Source: CAZKRU01 sp964555235
Lineage (GTDB): Bacteria; Verrucomicrobiota; Verrucomicrobiia; Methylacidiphilales; CAMAQI01
Assembly (NCBI GenBank): GCA_964555235.1
Contig: CAZKRU010000093.1
Span: 1-13,364, forward strand
Length of the DNA: 13,364 nucleotides
Direction of reading: 5' to 3'
In this document: in pieces, positions 5,663 to 13,110 of the stretch
How positions within the stretch are numbered: the first letter of the stretch is position 1
Layout of the letters: each line of letters starts with the position of its first letter
Notes under the pieces: model-generated
Databases searched by the model: none
Told to the model about the DNA's origin: nothing
Seen by the model: only the letters and a program-made list of their open reading frames with translations
Program-made: the position numbers and the translations under genes

Positions 5663-8308
5663 ATGAAAAAACAGAGCCCCAATCGAAAGAGCTTAAAATC
5701 GTGGATTGCAGCCATGAGTTGCTGTCTGCTGGTGGGAGTAACGCTTCAGGCCCAAGAGGAACCGATGGAGCCCGCGGCGCCTCCCGTCTTCAAAGAAGGC
5801 CAGTTGATCGTCAAGTTTAAGAAGGGGAAGCAGTCTGGAGAAATTGATTCCTTGAATGCCAAAATGGGGACGCGCTCCAAGAAAGTTCTTTCTCAAAAAA
5901 TCAATGCACATCTGGTCGAAGTTCCCGCAGGGCAGACCGTTGAAAGCATGATTGCGAAATACCGCAAAAGTGGTGAGGTCGACTATGCGGAACCTGATTA
6001 TGAGATTTTTTTGAATGCGATGCCGAACGATCCCAGTTTTTTGAATGGAACTCAATGGGCCCTTCACAATACAGGGCAGATGACTGGGGCCGGGATTAAA
6101 ATTCAAGGGGTGGTCGATGTCGATATTGATGCACCTGAGGCATGGGATATTCAACCGACGGCCGAGGGAGTGGTGGTTGCGGTGATTGATACGGGGATTC
6201 GCTATACGCATCAAGACCTCAAGAACAGTATGTGGAAAAATACCAAGGAAATTCCTGGAAATGGAATCGACGATGATCAGAACGGTTACAAAGATGACGT
6301 CTATGGGATTAACGCGATTACCAATACTGGAAATCCGATGGATGATCATGGTCACGGCAGTCATTGTGCGGGAGTGATCGGAGCGTCCTCCAATGATGGC
6401 GTTGGGATGGCTGGAATTGCGCCGAAAGTAAAACTGATGGCCTGTAAGTTTCTAAGCAAACAAGGGAGCGGAAATAGCTCTGATGCAATCGAGTGTGTGG
6501 AATACGCCCGGAAAATGGGAGCGCATCTGATGAGTAATAGTTGGGGGGGCGGGGGATATTCCCAGGCACTCTTTGATGCCATTGATGCCGCTCGTAAAGA
6601 AGGGATCATTTTCGTGGCCGCCGCGGGAAATGACGGAAAGAATATGGATGTAATGCCTCACTATCCTTCCTCCTATCTCCTCGACAATGTCGTTGCAGTT
6701 GGGGCGCACGGTGCTGATGAACGGATTACTTCGTTCAGTAATTATGGCTCAGGAATGGTGAATCTACTGGCTCCTGGGCTGGAAATCTTTTCCTGTCTAT
6801 CGAAGTCAGATACTGCCTACGGATCTTGGAGTGGAACCTCGATGGCAACCCCTCAGGTGGCAGGAGCATTGGCCTTGATGAAGGCGCATTTCCCGAGTGA
6901 TAGCTATAATCAGCTGATCAATCGGATGTATCGAAGTGTTGATATCCCGACGGATGCGAAGATAAAATTAAAATATAATTCTTCTTCACAATCCAAAGGA
7001 CGTCTCAACGCGGCAAAGGCTCTGGTTGGAGTGGACACTCGCCCCTTGGGTGACAATGCGAATGAAGCCATTTCGTTGGCTGCCAATGGCGGGACGGGGC
7101 GCACCTCCAATCAATACGCGACAAAAGAGTCGTGGGAACTGAACCACGGAGGAGTGGTCGGTGGTCATTCCGTTTGGTTCAAGTGGACCGCCAGGGCAGA
7201 TGGAGTTGCCAAAATTTCCACTCAAGGAAGTTCGATCGATACGGTTCTCGCGGTTTATACGTCTACGAGCACCAAAGTTGCTGCCTTAGTCAGTAATGAT
7301 GACGCGGATGGTGGTAAAACGAGTCGTGTGAGTTTTCCAGTGCAAGCTGGAAAGGCCTTCATGATTGCGGTGGATGGTAAAAATGGTGAGACCGGAACCG
7401 TTGCAATCCATGCGGATCTTCCGCCGGCTAATGATGATTTTGTAAATCGTCAATTGGTCTCAGGATCATCGGCATTGGTGTCACTTAATAATATCGGAGC
7501 TTCTGCAGAGTTTGGGGAAGCCGCGAAAGCAGGGGATCCGGCATCGAAATCGCTCTGGTACAGCTGGGTGGCCCCCACGACTGGAAACTACCTGATTGAA
7601 ACCTTCAAAGGAACCTTTGATACGGTCCTTGGAGTCTATGAAGGCGATGCGCTTGCTTCACTTCAGGAGAAAGGAAGTAATGACGATCTGGGTACTTCAG
7701 GCTCCATGCCGGATCGTCAATCGAAGGTCATGATCGCTGTAGTTGCAGGAACGAACTACCAGATCTCGGTGGATGGATATGCAGGAAACGTTGGAGATAC
7801 TTACCTGCGAATTTATGCGGAAGGGTCTGTTGCACCTGCTCCTCCTGCGACGCCTCCTCCAGTAAATAACGGGGCCAAAGAGGTGATCGTAGCTCCTTCC
7901 CAAGGAGGAAAGATCACGGTGAATGGAGCGTGGAAGGTGGGAAATGGTAAGTTTCCTGGGGGATACACCACCAACGGATACAACCAAAAGTGGGATAATT
8001 ATATGAAGATCGGTCGGACATCGAAGTCGATCATGTACCAGCCGTTAAAGCTCAAGGTCGATCAAAAGTACGAAGTCTTTGTCTGGAGTCCAATCTCGAC
8101 AAGCTTCGCGACGAATACCCCGATGGATATCCTCCATTCAGGAGTGACGACAACGGTTGTCGTGGATCAGAAGAGTACCGGGGGAGGATGGGTTTCAGTG
8201 GGAACCTACACCTTCAAGGGGGATACGACCGATGCGCTGGTCCTCAGGAACGATGGGACAGATGGAACTGTCGTTGATGTTGCGGTTCGATTCACACTCG
8301 TTCCTTAA
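5663..8308 (+). CDS. Exported subtilisin-family (S8) serine protease with golvesin-like C-terminal domain
   Basis: Multidomain secreted endopeptidase of 881 residues. Order: signal peptide 1-30 (cleavage near TLQA-QE); I9-type propeptide ~45-117 (QLIVKFKKG to VDYAEPDYEI); S8 catalytic domain ~125-455 with Asp176 (AVIDTG), His231 (HGSHCAG), oxyanion Asn323 (AAAGND) and Ser393 (SGTSMATPQVAG), all intact; two tandem beta-sandwich domains ~463-585 and ~588-718 that share phrases such as SVWFKWTA/SLWYSWVA, DTVLAVY/DTVLGVY and a final (I/V)AVDG/ISVDG strand, resembling pre-peptidase C-terminal domains; a Pro-rich linker 724-734; and a final domain ~738-881 with YEVFVWSP, GGGWVSVGTYTF and VAVRF strands like golvesin C-terminal domains. 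It probably matures by propeptide cleavage outside the inner membrane. Ribosome site GAAAGA is weak. It is followed by a strong terminator and then by a propeptide-like small protein. Target proteins are unknown. Confidence 0.95.
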   Translation: MKKQSPNRKSLKSWIAAMSCCLLVGVTLQAQEEPMEPAAPPVFKEGQLIVKFKKGKQSGEIDSLNAKMGTRSKKVLSQKINAHLVEVPAGQTVESMIAKYRKSGEVDYAEPDYEIFLNAMPNDPSFLNGTQWALHNTGQMTGAGIKIQGVVDVDIDAPEAWDIQPTAEGVVVAVIDTGIRYTHQDLKNSMWKNTKEIPGNGIDDDQNGYKDDVYGINAITNTGNPMDDHGHGSHCAGVIGASSNDGVGMAGIAPKVKLMACKFLSKQGSGNSSDAIECVEYARKMGAHLMSNSWGGGGYSQALFDAIDAARKEGIIFVAAAGNDGKNMDVMPHYPSSYLLDNVVAVGAHGADERITSFSNYGSGMVNLLAPGLEIFSCLSKSDTAYGSWSGTSMATPQVAGALALMKAHFPSDSYNQLINRMYRSVDIPTDAKIKLKYNSSSQSKGRLNAAKALVGVDTRPLGDNANEAISLAANGGTGRTSNQYATKESWELNHGGVVGGHSVWFKWTARADGVAKISTQGSSIDTVLAVYTSTSTKVAALVSNDDADGGKTSRVSFPVQAGKAFMIAVDGKNGETGTVAIHADLPPANDDFVNRQLVSGSSALVSLNNIGASAEFGEAAKAGDPASKSLWYSWVAPTTGNYLIETFKGTFDTVLGVYEGDALASLQEKGSNDDLGTSGSMPDRQSKVMIAVVAGTNYQISVDGYAGNVGDTYLRIYAEGSVAPAPPATPPPVNNGAKEVIVAPSQGGKITVNGAWKVGNGKFPGGYTTNGYNQKWDNYMKIGRTSKSIMYQPLKLKVDQKYEVFVWSPISTSFATNTPMDILHSGVTTTVVVDQKSTGGGWVSVGTYTFKGDTTDALVLRNDGTDGTVVDVAVRFTLVP

Positions 8309-8323
8309 CTTAAAATAAAATCT

Positions 8324-8361
8324 AACCCGCGCCTTCGCAAGAGGGCGCGGGTTATTTTTTT
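8324..8361 (+). terminator. Intrinsic terminator after the S8 protease
   Basis: A 10-bp perfect GC-rich stem (AACCCGCGCC at 8324-8333 with GGCGCGGGTT at 8344-8353) extends by a T-G, a T-A and a C-G pair to a GCAA tetraloop (8337-8340), a GNRA-type loop. An A and seven T residues (8355-8361) follow. This is a textbook Rho-independent terminator lying 15 bp after the protease stop codon and 35 bp before the start of the small downstream gene. Confidence 0.93.
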
Positions 8362-8396
8362 AGTGCAAAGGAAGATAAAATATTGCAGAATGAGAT

Positions 8397-8720
8397 ATGA
8401 AAAATTGCTTTAAGATTGGAACGTTGCTATCACTCTGGTTGATGATTCTTACCGTTACAGCATCGGCGGGGCCTGAGAGTGGAGAGTGGCGTTTTTTAGT
8501 TCGATTTGAGAATTCAGTCTCACGTGCTCAGGCTGAAAAGAAAATTCAGGATGCAGGTGGAAAATTGATCAGTGTGGTTTCAGAAGAGCGTCGCACGTAC
8601 CAAGGGGAGGCCGATACAGAGGCCCGCTACAATCAAGTTTTCAAAATCCTGAGCAAAGACAAGCAAGTGGTCTTTATTGAAAAAGAACAGACCTATTCAT
8701 TGGAGCGGAAGAAAAAATAA
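8397..8720 (+). CDS. Small exported protein resembling a stand-alone subtilisin propeptide (I9-type inhibitor)
   Basis: Protein of 107 residues. Residues 1-24 are a signal peptide (LLSLWLMILTVTASA, cleavage before GP). Residues ~31-102 match the layout of a subtilase propeptide: first strand WRFLVRFEN, a helix ending in AGGKLISVV, a second helix VFKILSKDKQ, and a final strand QVVFIEKEQTYSL. These are the same positions as LIVKFKKG, KMGTRSKKVL, IAKYRKSGE and VDYAEPDYEIFL in the propeptide of the adjacent protease. Free I9 domains act elsewhere as tight subtilase inhibitors or folding helpers (for example yeast proteinase B inhibitor 2 and Pleurotus POIA1). Here the role is inferred from similarity by eye and adjacency. 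It lies same-strand 88 bp after the protease but beyond a strong terminator, so it needs read-through or its own promoter (a TAAAAT box occurs at 8376-8381). No good ribosome site. The C-terminus is very basic (ERKKK). Confidence 0.72.
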   Translation: MKNCFKIGTLLSLWLMILTVTASAGPESGEWRFLVRFENSVSRAQAEKKIQDAGGKLISVVSEERRTYQGEADTEARYNQVFKILSKDKQVVFIEKEQTYSLERKKK

Positions 8721-8821
8721 CTTTCCTCGAGCTTTTAAAGACCAAAAATGTAAAGGTGACGATCGGCGCGGGCGGCTGAACTTGGTCGAAATCACCATCA
8801 ACGATTTGTAATGGTTGGCTC

Positions 8822-10096
8822 TTAATGCGCTAAAAAAAGCCAGGAGGGGACTCCTTGCAAGTTTTCCAGATTCTGACGGTTCTGAATTTTGGCATGCAGC
8901 GGTTGCAGAACATTTTTTTCCTCAAGAGTTTCACCGAAGCGACTGAGATGAAACTGCGCTTTCCATGCATTCGCTCTGGCTTGATCCTCGGCTTGGCGAG
9001 GATTCTCCGTTCCGGCACAGACGGCAATCAGGGCTTCTTCTAAGCGATCCGTGGAGCGTTCGGGTTCTGCCAGTTGGCAAATATGCTCGCGCCCGGCGGT
9101 TCCAAGGGTTTTTCGAAGGTTTGGATCACGTGCTAATTCTAAGATCGCCGCCGCCATCGTTTGTGGAAGACTCGCGCAAAGTCCAGTGATGCGATTGCGA
9201 ACGAGCTCAAGTTGGGCGCAATCAGCCCATGGGGTGGCATTCGTGATGGCAGGAATTCCGAGATTCATCGGTTCTGCCAGTGTGTATCCAAAGCTCTCGC
9301 CAAAAAGCGTGGCATGAAGGGTGATGTCCGTGGCGGCGTGCGTTTGTCGAATGACTTCAGGGTCGGAACTTTCAGGAAGGAGAATAAAGCGGTCGGCATC
9401 GGTGGAATTTCGAATGCTTTGAGCCAATCCTTTCGGCGCTTCCCGGAGGAGGAATTTCAAGTGAGGGGCTTCTTTAAGGGCGAGGAGGAATGCAATATGC
9501 GAGAGATTGGTCCATTTGTGAACATCGCACCGCGCAACTCTTCCAAGGACGATTTCATCGGGCTTGATCCCGAGTGACTGACGGAACGAAAGAATCTCGT
9601 TCGGAGTCGGAAGCGGCTCCGGATTGAGAGGATTCACCGCAACGGAATTTCTTTTAAAAAAATCAGGGGATATTTCTGAAGTCAGCGCCGTGGCGGCTTG
9701 AATGGCGCTCGTCCACGAAACAAAAAGTCGGTAGTCAGTCCATTGATTCTCAATTGGGTTGTCGAGGCGTCCAAAAATATTCGTTTGAACGACCGGGATT
9801 CTTTTCATTCCTTCCAACGCCTGACCGAGTCGATTGCCTTGATGCGGAAATCCGGGGGCATGGGCATGAATGGCGTCCGGTTTGAGCTCTTCCAAATGGC
9901 GACGAATCGCCAAAGTGTCATGTCCCGTGGTGCGAACTTCGAAGCCGGCAGCTTCAAAGGCACTTCGTCGCGGGCCCTCCTCGAGCGAGAGAATGGTGAT
10001 TCGATGGCCACGAGCGACGAGTCCTTGCGACCAGCGGAGGGAGGCTTTTTCCGTGCCACCGAGTCCGAGGCAATTCAGGAATTCAACGACGTGCAT
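8822..10096 (-). CDS. GT4-family glycosyltransferase
   Basis: Retaining glycosyltransferase of 424 residues with the GT-B fold, cytoplasmic or peripheral at the inner membrane, transferring a sugar from a nucleotide donor to an unknown acceptor. The N-terminal domain begins with the strand MHVVEFLNCLGLGGTEKA, whose Gly-rich loop and GGTEKA (13-18) are typical of GT4 acceptor domains. DAIHAHAPG (74-82) is the usual second-strand element. The donor-binding domain has the EX7E motif, Glu267 and Glu275 in FGESFGYTLAEPM, followed by GIPAI. Residues ~360-424 form a Gln/Asn-rich, charged C-terminal extension beyond the core, of unknown use. No Shine-Dalgarno sequence precedes the ATG. An in-frame TAA 36 nt upstream and absence of ATG/GTG/TTG between them fix the start. 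It stands alone, convergent with the small exported-protein gene and divergent from the next gene, so the glycan it builds cannot be inferred. Confidence 0.88.
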   Translation of the reverse strand: MHVVEFLNCLGLGGTEKASLRWSQGLVARGHRITILSLEEGPRRSAFEAAGFEVRTTGHDTLAIRRHLEELKPDAIHAHAPGFPHQGNRLGQALEGMKRIPVVQTNIFGRLDNPIENQWTDYRLFVSWTSAIQAATALTSEISPDFFKRNSVAVNPLNPEPLPTPNEILSFRQSLGIKPDEIVLGRVARCDVHKWTNLSHIAFLLALKEAPHLKFLLREAPKGLAQSIRNSTDADRFILLPESSDPEVIRQTHAATDITLHATLFGESFGYTLAEPMNLGIPAITNATPWADCAQLELVRNRITGLCASLPQTMAAAILELARDPNLRKTLGTAGREHICQLAEPERSTDRLEEALIAVCAGTENPRQAEDQARANAWKAQFHLSRFGETLEEKNVLQPLHAKIQNRQNLENLQGVPSWLFLAH

Positions 10097-10265
10097 CGAG
10101 GGATTGATAGCAGTTTCAGCAGGTAAGGGGAATTAATTTTCACTTTGTGTGAGGTGGTTCCCTTCACATCCGTGCCAGCCTGTTCCCCGGGCAGAAGCTT
10201 TGTGTGGGTTCATACGCTCTGCGATTGCTAAAAAGTCATCCATCCGGCAGGATGAAGCGGTGAAA
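10097..10265. promoter_or_regulatory. Divergent intergenic region, promoters not resolved
   Basis: This 169-bp gap separates the glycosyltransferase from the secreted unknown protein, and both start from it. It holds TGTGA and TCACA half-sites about 11 nt apart around 10148-10168. That spacing is too wide for a Crp-type site, and no convincing -10/-35 pair was found in either direction. Plus-strand reading is open from a GTG at 10149, but that extension lacks a signal-peptide character and is not taken as coding. Confidence 0.25.
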
Positions 10266-11612
10266 ATGTTGCGACAATGGTGCATTGTGATCGGGTTGAT
10301 CTCCCCGTTGTGTGCCGTCGAGACAGTGACACCAAAGGTTTTTCGAGAAGAGAGTGCATCGAAACAATTTTGGGTGGAGAGTAATTCGGAGGAGATGAAT
10401 CACGCGCTTCTTTCGTTGGCGGAGGAAGCACGGGCGGGGCTGAGTCCTTATTTAAAATTACAGGAGGAACGGCGATATCGGACTTCCTTACGGGTTTTTT
10501 CTGAAAAAAATTCAAATCATCGCGTTACCCTCCGTGGGTGGTCAGAAGCCGGCAAGCTCGGGTTTACCATTGGAATTCCACAACCAATCGCGACCGAAGC
10601 GGTCTTGAGAGAGCTCACCACGGTCTTTCTTTACGAAAAGATTCTACCGCGCCAGAAAACCTGGAAATCTGAGGAAGAACTGCCTCTGATTCCCTATTGG
10701 CTGATTGAGGGAACCTTGCAGCGACTTTATCCGAGACGTGTCGAAATTTGGCAAAAAATTGTCGATCGAGCCATCCTGTTGGAACGTGTCCCGGAATTCA
10801 AAACAGTCCAGGAATGGAAAGAGCCGAGTGATGATCTTTTGGAGTGTGCTTGGCGCCAGGCCTTTAGTTTTAAGGCCGTTCAGGCGCTGACGGCGAATGA
10901 CATCAAGAAAACTCATTTCTCCGATTGGCTTCTGGAAGGGGCTCCGGAACGGACGATGCCCGCCTTTTTCAGGGAGGTCAGTCGTGAGACGGATTGGAGA
11001 GGATGGCTTCAGGCAGCCGCTCCTCAAAGCGAGGTGATCATGAGTTGGGAGGAGACGGAGCGAAGAGTCGGTGCGTTACTTGTCATTCCACTCAAGAGTC
11101 GAAAGGATGAGGCCAACAATATCCTGGCACGATGGGATGAATTGGGGAAAGTTCGGAATCATTGGGATTTGCGCCGCGCTCTCGATGAGCAGCTTTCCAA
11201 ATTGATTGAAGTCGAAGCGAGCGCCCATTTTTCTTGGAGGCCGGTCATTTTTCAGATGCGAATGACCTTGCAACAACTCAAGGCAGAGCGAGATCGCTTT
11301 CATGAGCCGACGAAACCGGTGAAAGCCTTTGTGGGGAGGGGAACTTCCCAATTAAAGCCCGAGGATCCGATCAAGCCGTCTTATGAGGATTTAGTTCCAG
11401 TCGTGCAGAATGAGTTGAAGTCACTTCAAGGGCGGAATAAGAAAATCGAGGACTATCTCAACTGGTTTATCGTCACGGAGAAAACCGGAGAGATGGATCT
11501 GATGTTTCAACCGTATATTCAACTGAAGGATCGTCTGCTTCGCGATGAACGGCGCAAGGATGATCCATTCGTTCGGGATGCCATTCGAGTGGAGCAAGGT
11601 CAGAGAAAATGA
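10266..11612 (+). CDS. Secreted protein of unknown function with a degenerate gluzincin-like core
   Basis: Not recognised as a named family. From the ATG at 10266 it has 448 residues, with a signal peptide at 1-17 (MLRQWCIVIGLISPLCA), so it is probably periplasmic or secreted. A longer frame opens at a GTG (10149) but would bury this signal peptide 39 residues inside. The segment AVLRELTTVFLYEK (113-126) followed by IPYWLIEGTLQRLYP (142-156) has the layout of peptidase MA-like and related gluzincins: a helix normally reading H-E-x-x-H, then a WLxEG helix giving the third zinc ligand. Here both histidines are absent (R116-E117-L-T-T120), so zinc-dependent activity is unlikely. The C-terminal part (~255-448) is rich in charged residues and mostly helical, with coiled-coil-like stretches near 330-350 and 375-395. 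It overlaps the convergent nnr gene by 13 bp. A structural or scavenging role is possible but unproven. Confidence 0.75.
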   Translation: MLRQWCIVIGLISPLCAVETVTPKVFREESASKQFWVESNSEEMNHALLSLAEEARAGLSPYLKLQEERRYRTSLRVFSEKNSNHRVTLRGWSEAGKLGFTIGIPQPIATEAVLRELTTVFLYEKILPRQKTWKSEEELPLIPYWLIEGTLQRLYPRRVEIWQKIVDRAILLERVPEFKTVQEWKEPSDDLLECAWRQAFSFKAVQALTANDIKKTHFSDWLLEGAPERTMPAFFREVSRETDWRGWLQAAAPQSEVIMSWEETERRVGALLVIPLKSRKDEANNILARWDELGKVRNHWDLRRALDEQLSKLIEVEASAHFSWRPVIFQMRMTLQQLKAERDRFHEPTKPVKAFVGRGTSQLKPEDPIKPSYEDLVPVVQNELKSLQGRNKKIEDYLNWFIVTEKTGEMDLMFQPYIQLKDRLLRDERRKDDPFVRDAIRVEQGQRK

Positions 11613-13093
11613 CGAAGATCCGCCAGTGCGGCGGGAATTTCTTCTGCGATTTTTAGAGGGCGTAACCCTTCTTCAACGTCTGATTTTTCCAAAAGGAGAT
11701 CGGCGGCACGTCCATGAAGCCAGACTCCGAGGCGGGCGGCATCAACGAGTGAGAGGCCCTGTCCAATCATTGCGGCAATGAGTCCGGTTAAAACGTCGCC
11801 GGATCCTCCGCTCGAGAGGCCGGGATTTCCAGTGCTGTTGATCAAGGTTTTTCCCGAAGCATCGGCGATGACGGTTCGGGTTCCTTTCAAGACCAAGGTC
11901 ACACGATGCTTTTTTGCGAAGGTCTCTGCCTCCTGAAGTCGGTCACGAAGAGGATGCCCCACGAGTCGCTGCATCTCGCCGGGATGAGGGGTTAGAATGG
12001 CGCGATTTACAACTGATTTTAAGAGCGTTGGATGCGCGGCGATGAGATTCAAGGCATCGGCGTCAAGGACGAAAGGGATGCGTGGGGTTTTCAGAATGCG
12101 TTGGAGAATTGGGAGCGAGTCTCTTCCCTGACCGAGACCGGGACCGATGGCGATGACCGTACTTGAAGTCAGAAGTTCAGCGAGGCGACGATCATTCCAG
12201 GGAATGACCATGATTTCAGGAGCAGTTTGTGCTGCGACAATCGGATAGGTTTTGGGATGGGTAGCAACGGTAATCAGTCCTGCCCCTCCGTAGAGCGCTG
12301 CGGTCGAGGCGAGCGTGGCGGCTCCGGTGAAGCCCTGCGATCCTGCAACGATGAGAACCCGTCCGTAATTTCCTTTGTGGGAGAGCGCATTGCGTCTCGG
12401 GAGAAGCGGACGAAGTTCGGGGGCCGTTAAAAGTTCTTCGCGCTCGGGGAGTTGAGATTCCGTTCCCGCGAAAAGGGGAATGACCTCCAGTCGTCCGACC
12501 CAGGGAGAGAGGGATTCCTGAACCAAAAGATCCTTCGGAAAACCGATGGTTAAGGTGAGGTCTGCCTCGATGGCGTCGTCAGGATGGGTCGTTTCCAACT
12601 GCAATCCACTTGGGAGATCCACGGCAATCGTTCTGAAAAAAAGCTGACGCCGGACGGTGTTCGTGAGAGCCACGAGCTCGCGGTAGGGAGAGCGCAAGCT
12701 TCCTTGAATTCCGATCCCAAGAAGCGCGTCGAGAACTAATCCTTTTCGGTTGGGCCAAGGAATGGGATCATTCGGTCGAGAGATGGAAATCGGAAACCCA
12801 CAACGTCGTAGTTCGCTCTGTTTTTGTGTCGGAAGCGGTGCAAGTTTTTCCTCGGCGAAATGAACGTGAACCTGCCATCCGCCTTGCGCCAGGAGCCGCG
12901 CCACGACGAGGCCATCGCCACCGTTGTTTCCTTTTCCGACGAGGATTAAAATCTGACGTCGGTCAGGGAAATGATGTTGCAGTGCACGAGTCATCCCCTG
13001 GCCGGCCTGCTCCATGAGAGCAGCTGCGGAGATTCCAGAGTCGATGATTTTTTTCTCGAGCGCTTGAATTTCAGGAATGGTGGCGATTCTCAT
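11600..13093 (-). CDS. nnr: Bifunctional NAD(P)H-hydrate epimerase / ADP-dependent (S)-NAD(P)H-hydrate dehydratase
   Basis: Cytoplasmic metabolite-repair enzyme of 497 residues that restores hydrated NADH/NADPH (NADHX, NADPHX). The N-terminal YjeF_N domain (~1-215) epimerises R to S forms: GKGNNGGDG at 53-61, VLDALLGIG with Asp122 at 120-128, and AVDLPSG at 157-163. The C-terminal ribokinase-like domain (~225-497) dehydrates the S form at the expense of ADP: AGSQGFTGAA at 250-259, GPGLGQ at 317-322, VLDADALN at 342-349, LTPHPGE at 367-373, and NPGLSSGGSGDVLTG at 423-437 with catalytic Asp433. All expected motifs of the fused bacterial form are intact and the length is normal. Start at 13093 has only a weak AAAAGAA ribosome site, similar to other genes in this window. 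Its 3' end overlaps the stop of the convergent secreted-protein gene. Housekeeping function, no evident link to the carbohydrate genes. Confidence 0.95.
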   Translation of the reverse strand: MRIATIPEIQALEKKIIDSGISAAALMEQAGQGMTRALQHHFPDRRQILILVGKGNNGGDGLVVARLLAQGGWQVHVHFAEEKLAPLPTQKQSELRRCGFPISISRPNDPIPWPNRKGLVLDALLGIGIQGSLRSPYRELVALTNTVRRQLFFRTIAVDLPSGLQLETTHPDDAIEADLTLTIGFPKDLLVQESLSPWVGRLEVIPLFAGTESQLPEREELLTAPELRPLLPRRNALSHKGNYGRVLIVAGSQGFTGAATLASTAALYGGAGLITVATHPKTYPIVAAQTAPEIMVIPWNDRRLAELLTSSTVIAIGPGLGQGRDSLPILQRILKTPRIPFVLDADALNLIAAHPTLLKSVVNRAILTPHPGEMQRLVGHPLRDRLQEAETFAKKHRVTLVLKGTRTVIADASGKTLINSTGNPGLSSGGSGDVLTGLIAAMIGQGLSLVDAARLGVWLHGRAADLLLEKSDVEEGLRPLKIAEEIPAALADLRHFL

Positions 13094-13110
13094 AGGGTTC
13101 TTTTAAGAGA

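Noticed and set aside
5693..6364. Long antisense open frame (223 codons) within the subtilase gene
   Set aside because: The plus-strand frame carries intact catalytic motifs of S8 proteases. The antisense frame has no recognisable motif and is His/Ile/Arg-rich, as expected of a shadow.
8721..8821. Possible bidirectional terminator between the small exported protein and the glycosyltransferase
   Set aside because: Only a 5-bp ACCAT/ATGGT pairing with a 13-nt loop and no T-tract is present, so it is too weak to annotate.
10147..10169. Crp-like site (TGTGA ... TCACA) in the divergent intergenic region
   Set aside because: The half-sites are about 11 nt apart instead of 6, so the match to a Crp operator fails.
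10149..10265. N-terminal extension of the secreted unknown protein from a GTG start
   Set aside because: It would place a clean signal peptide 39 residues inside the protein. The internal ATG at 10266 is more sensible.
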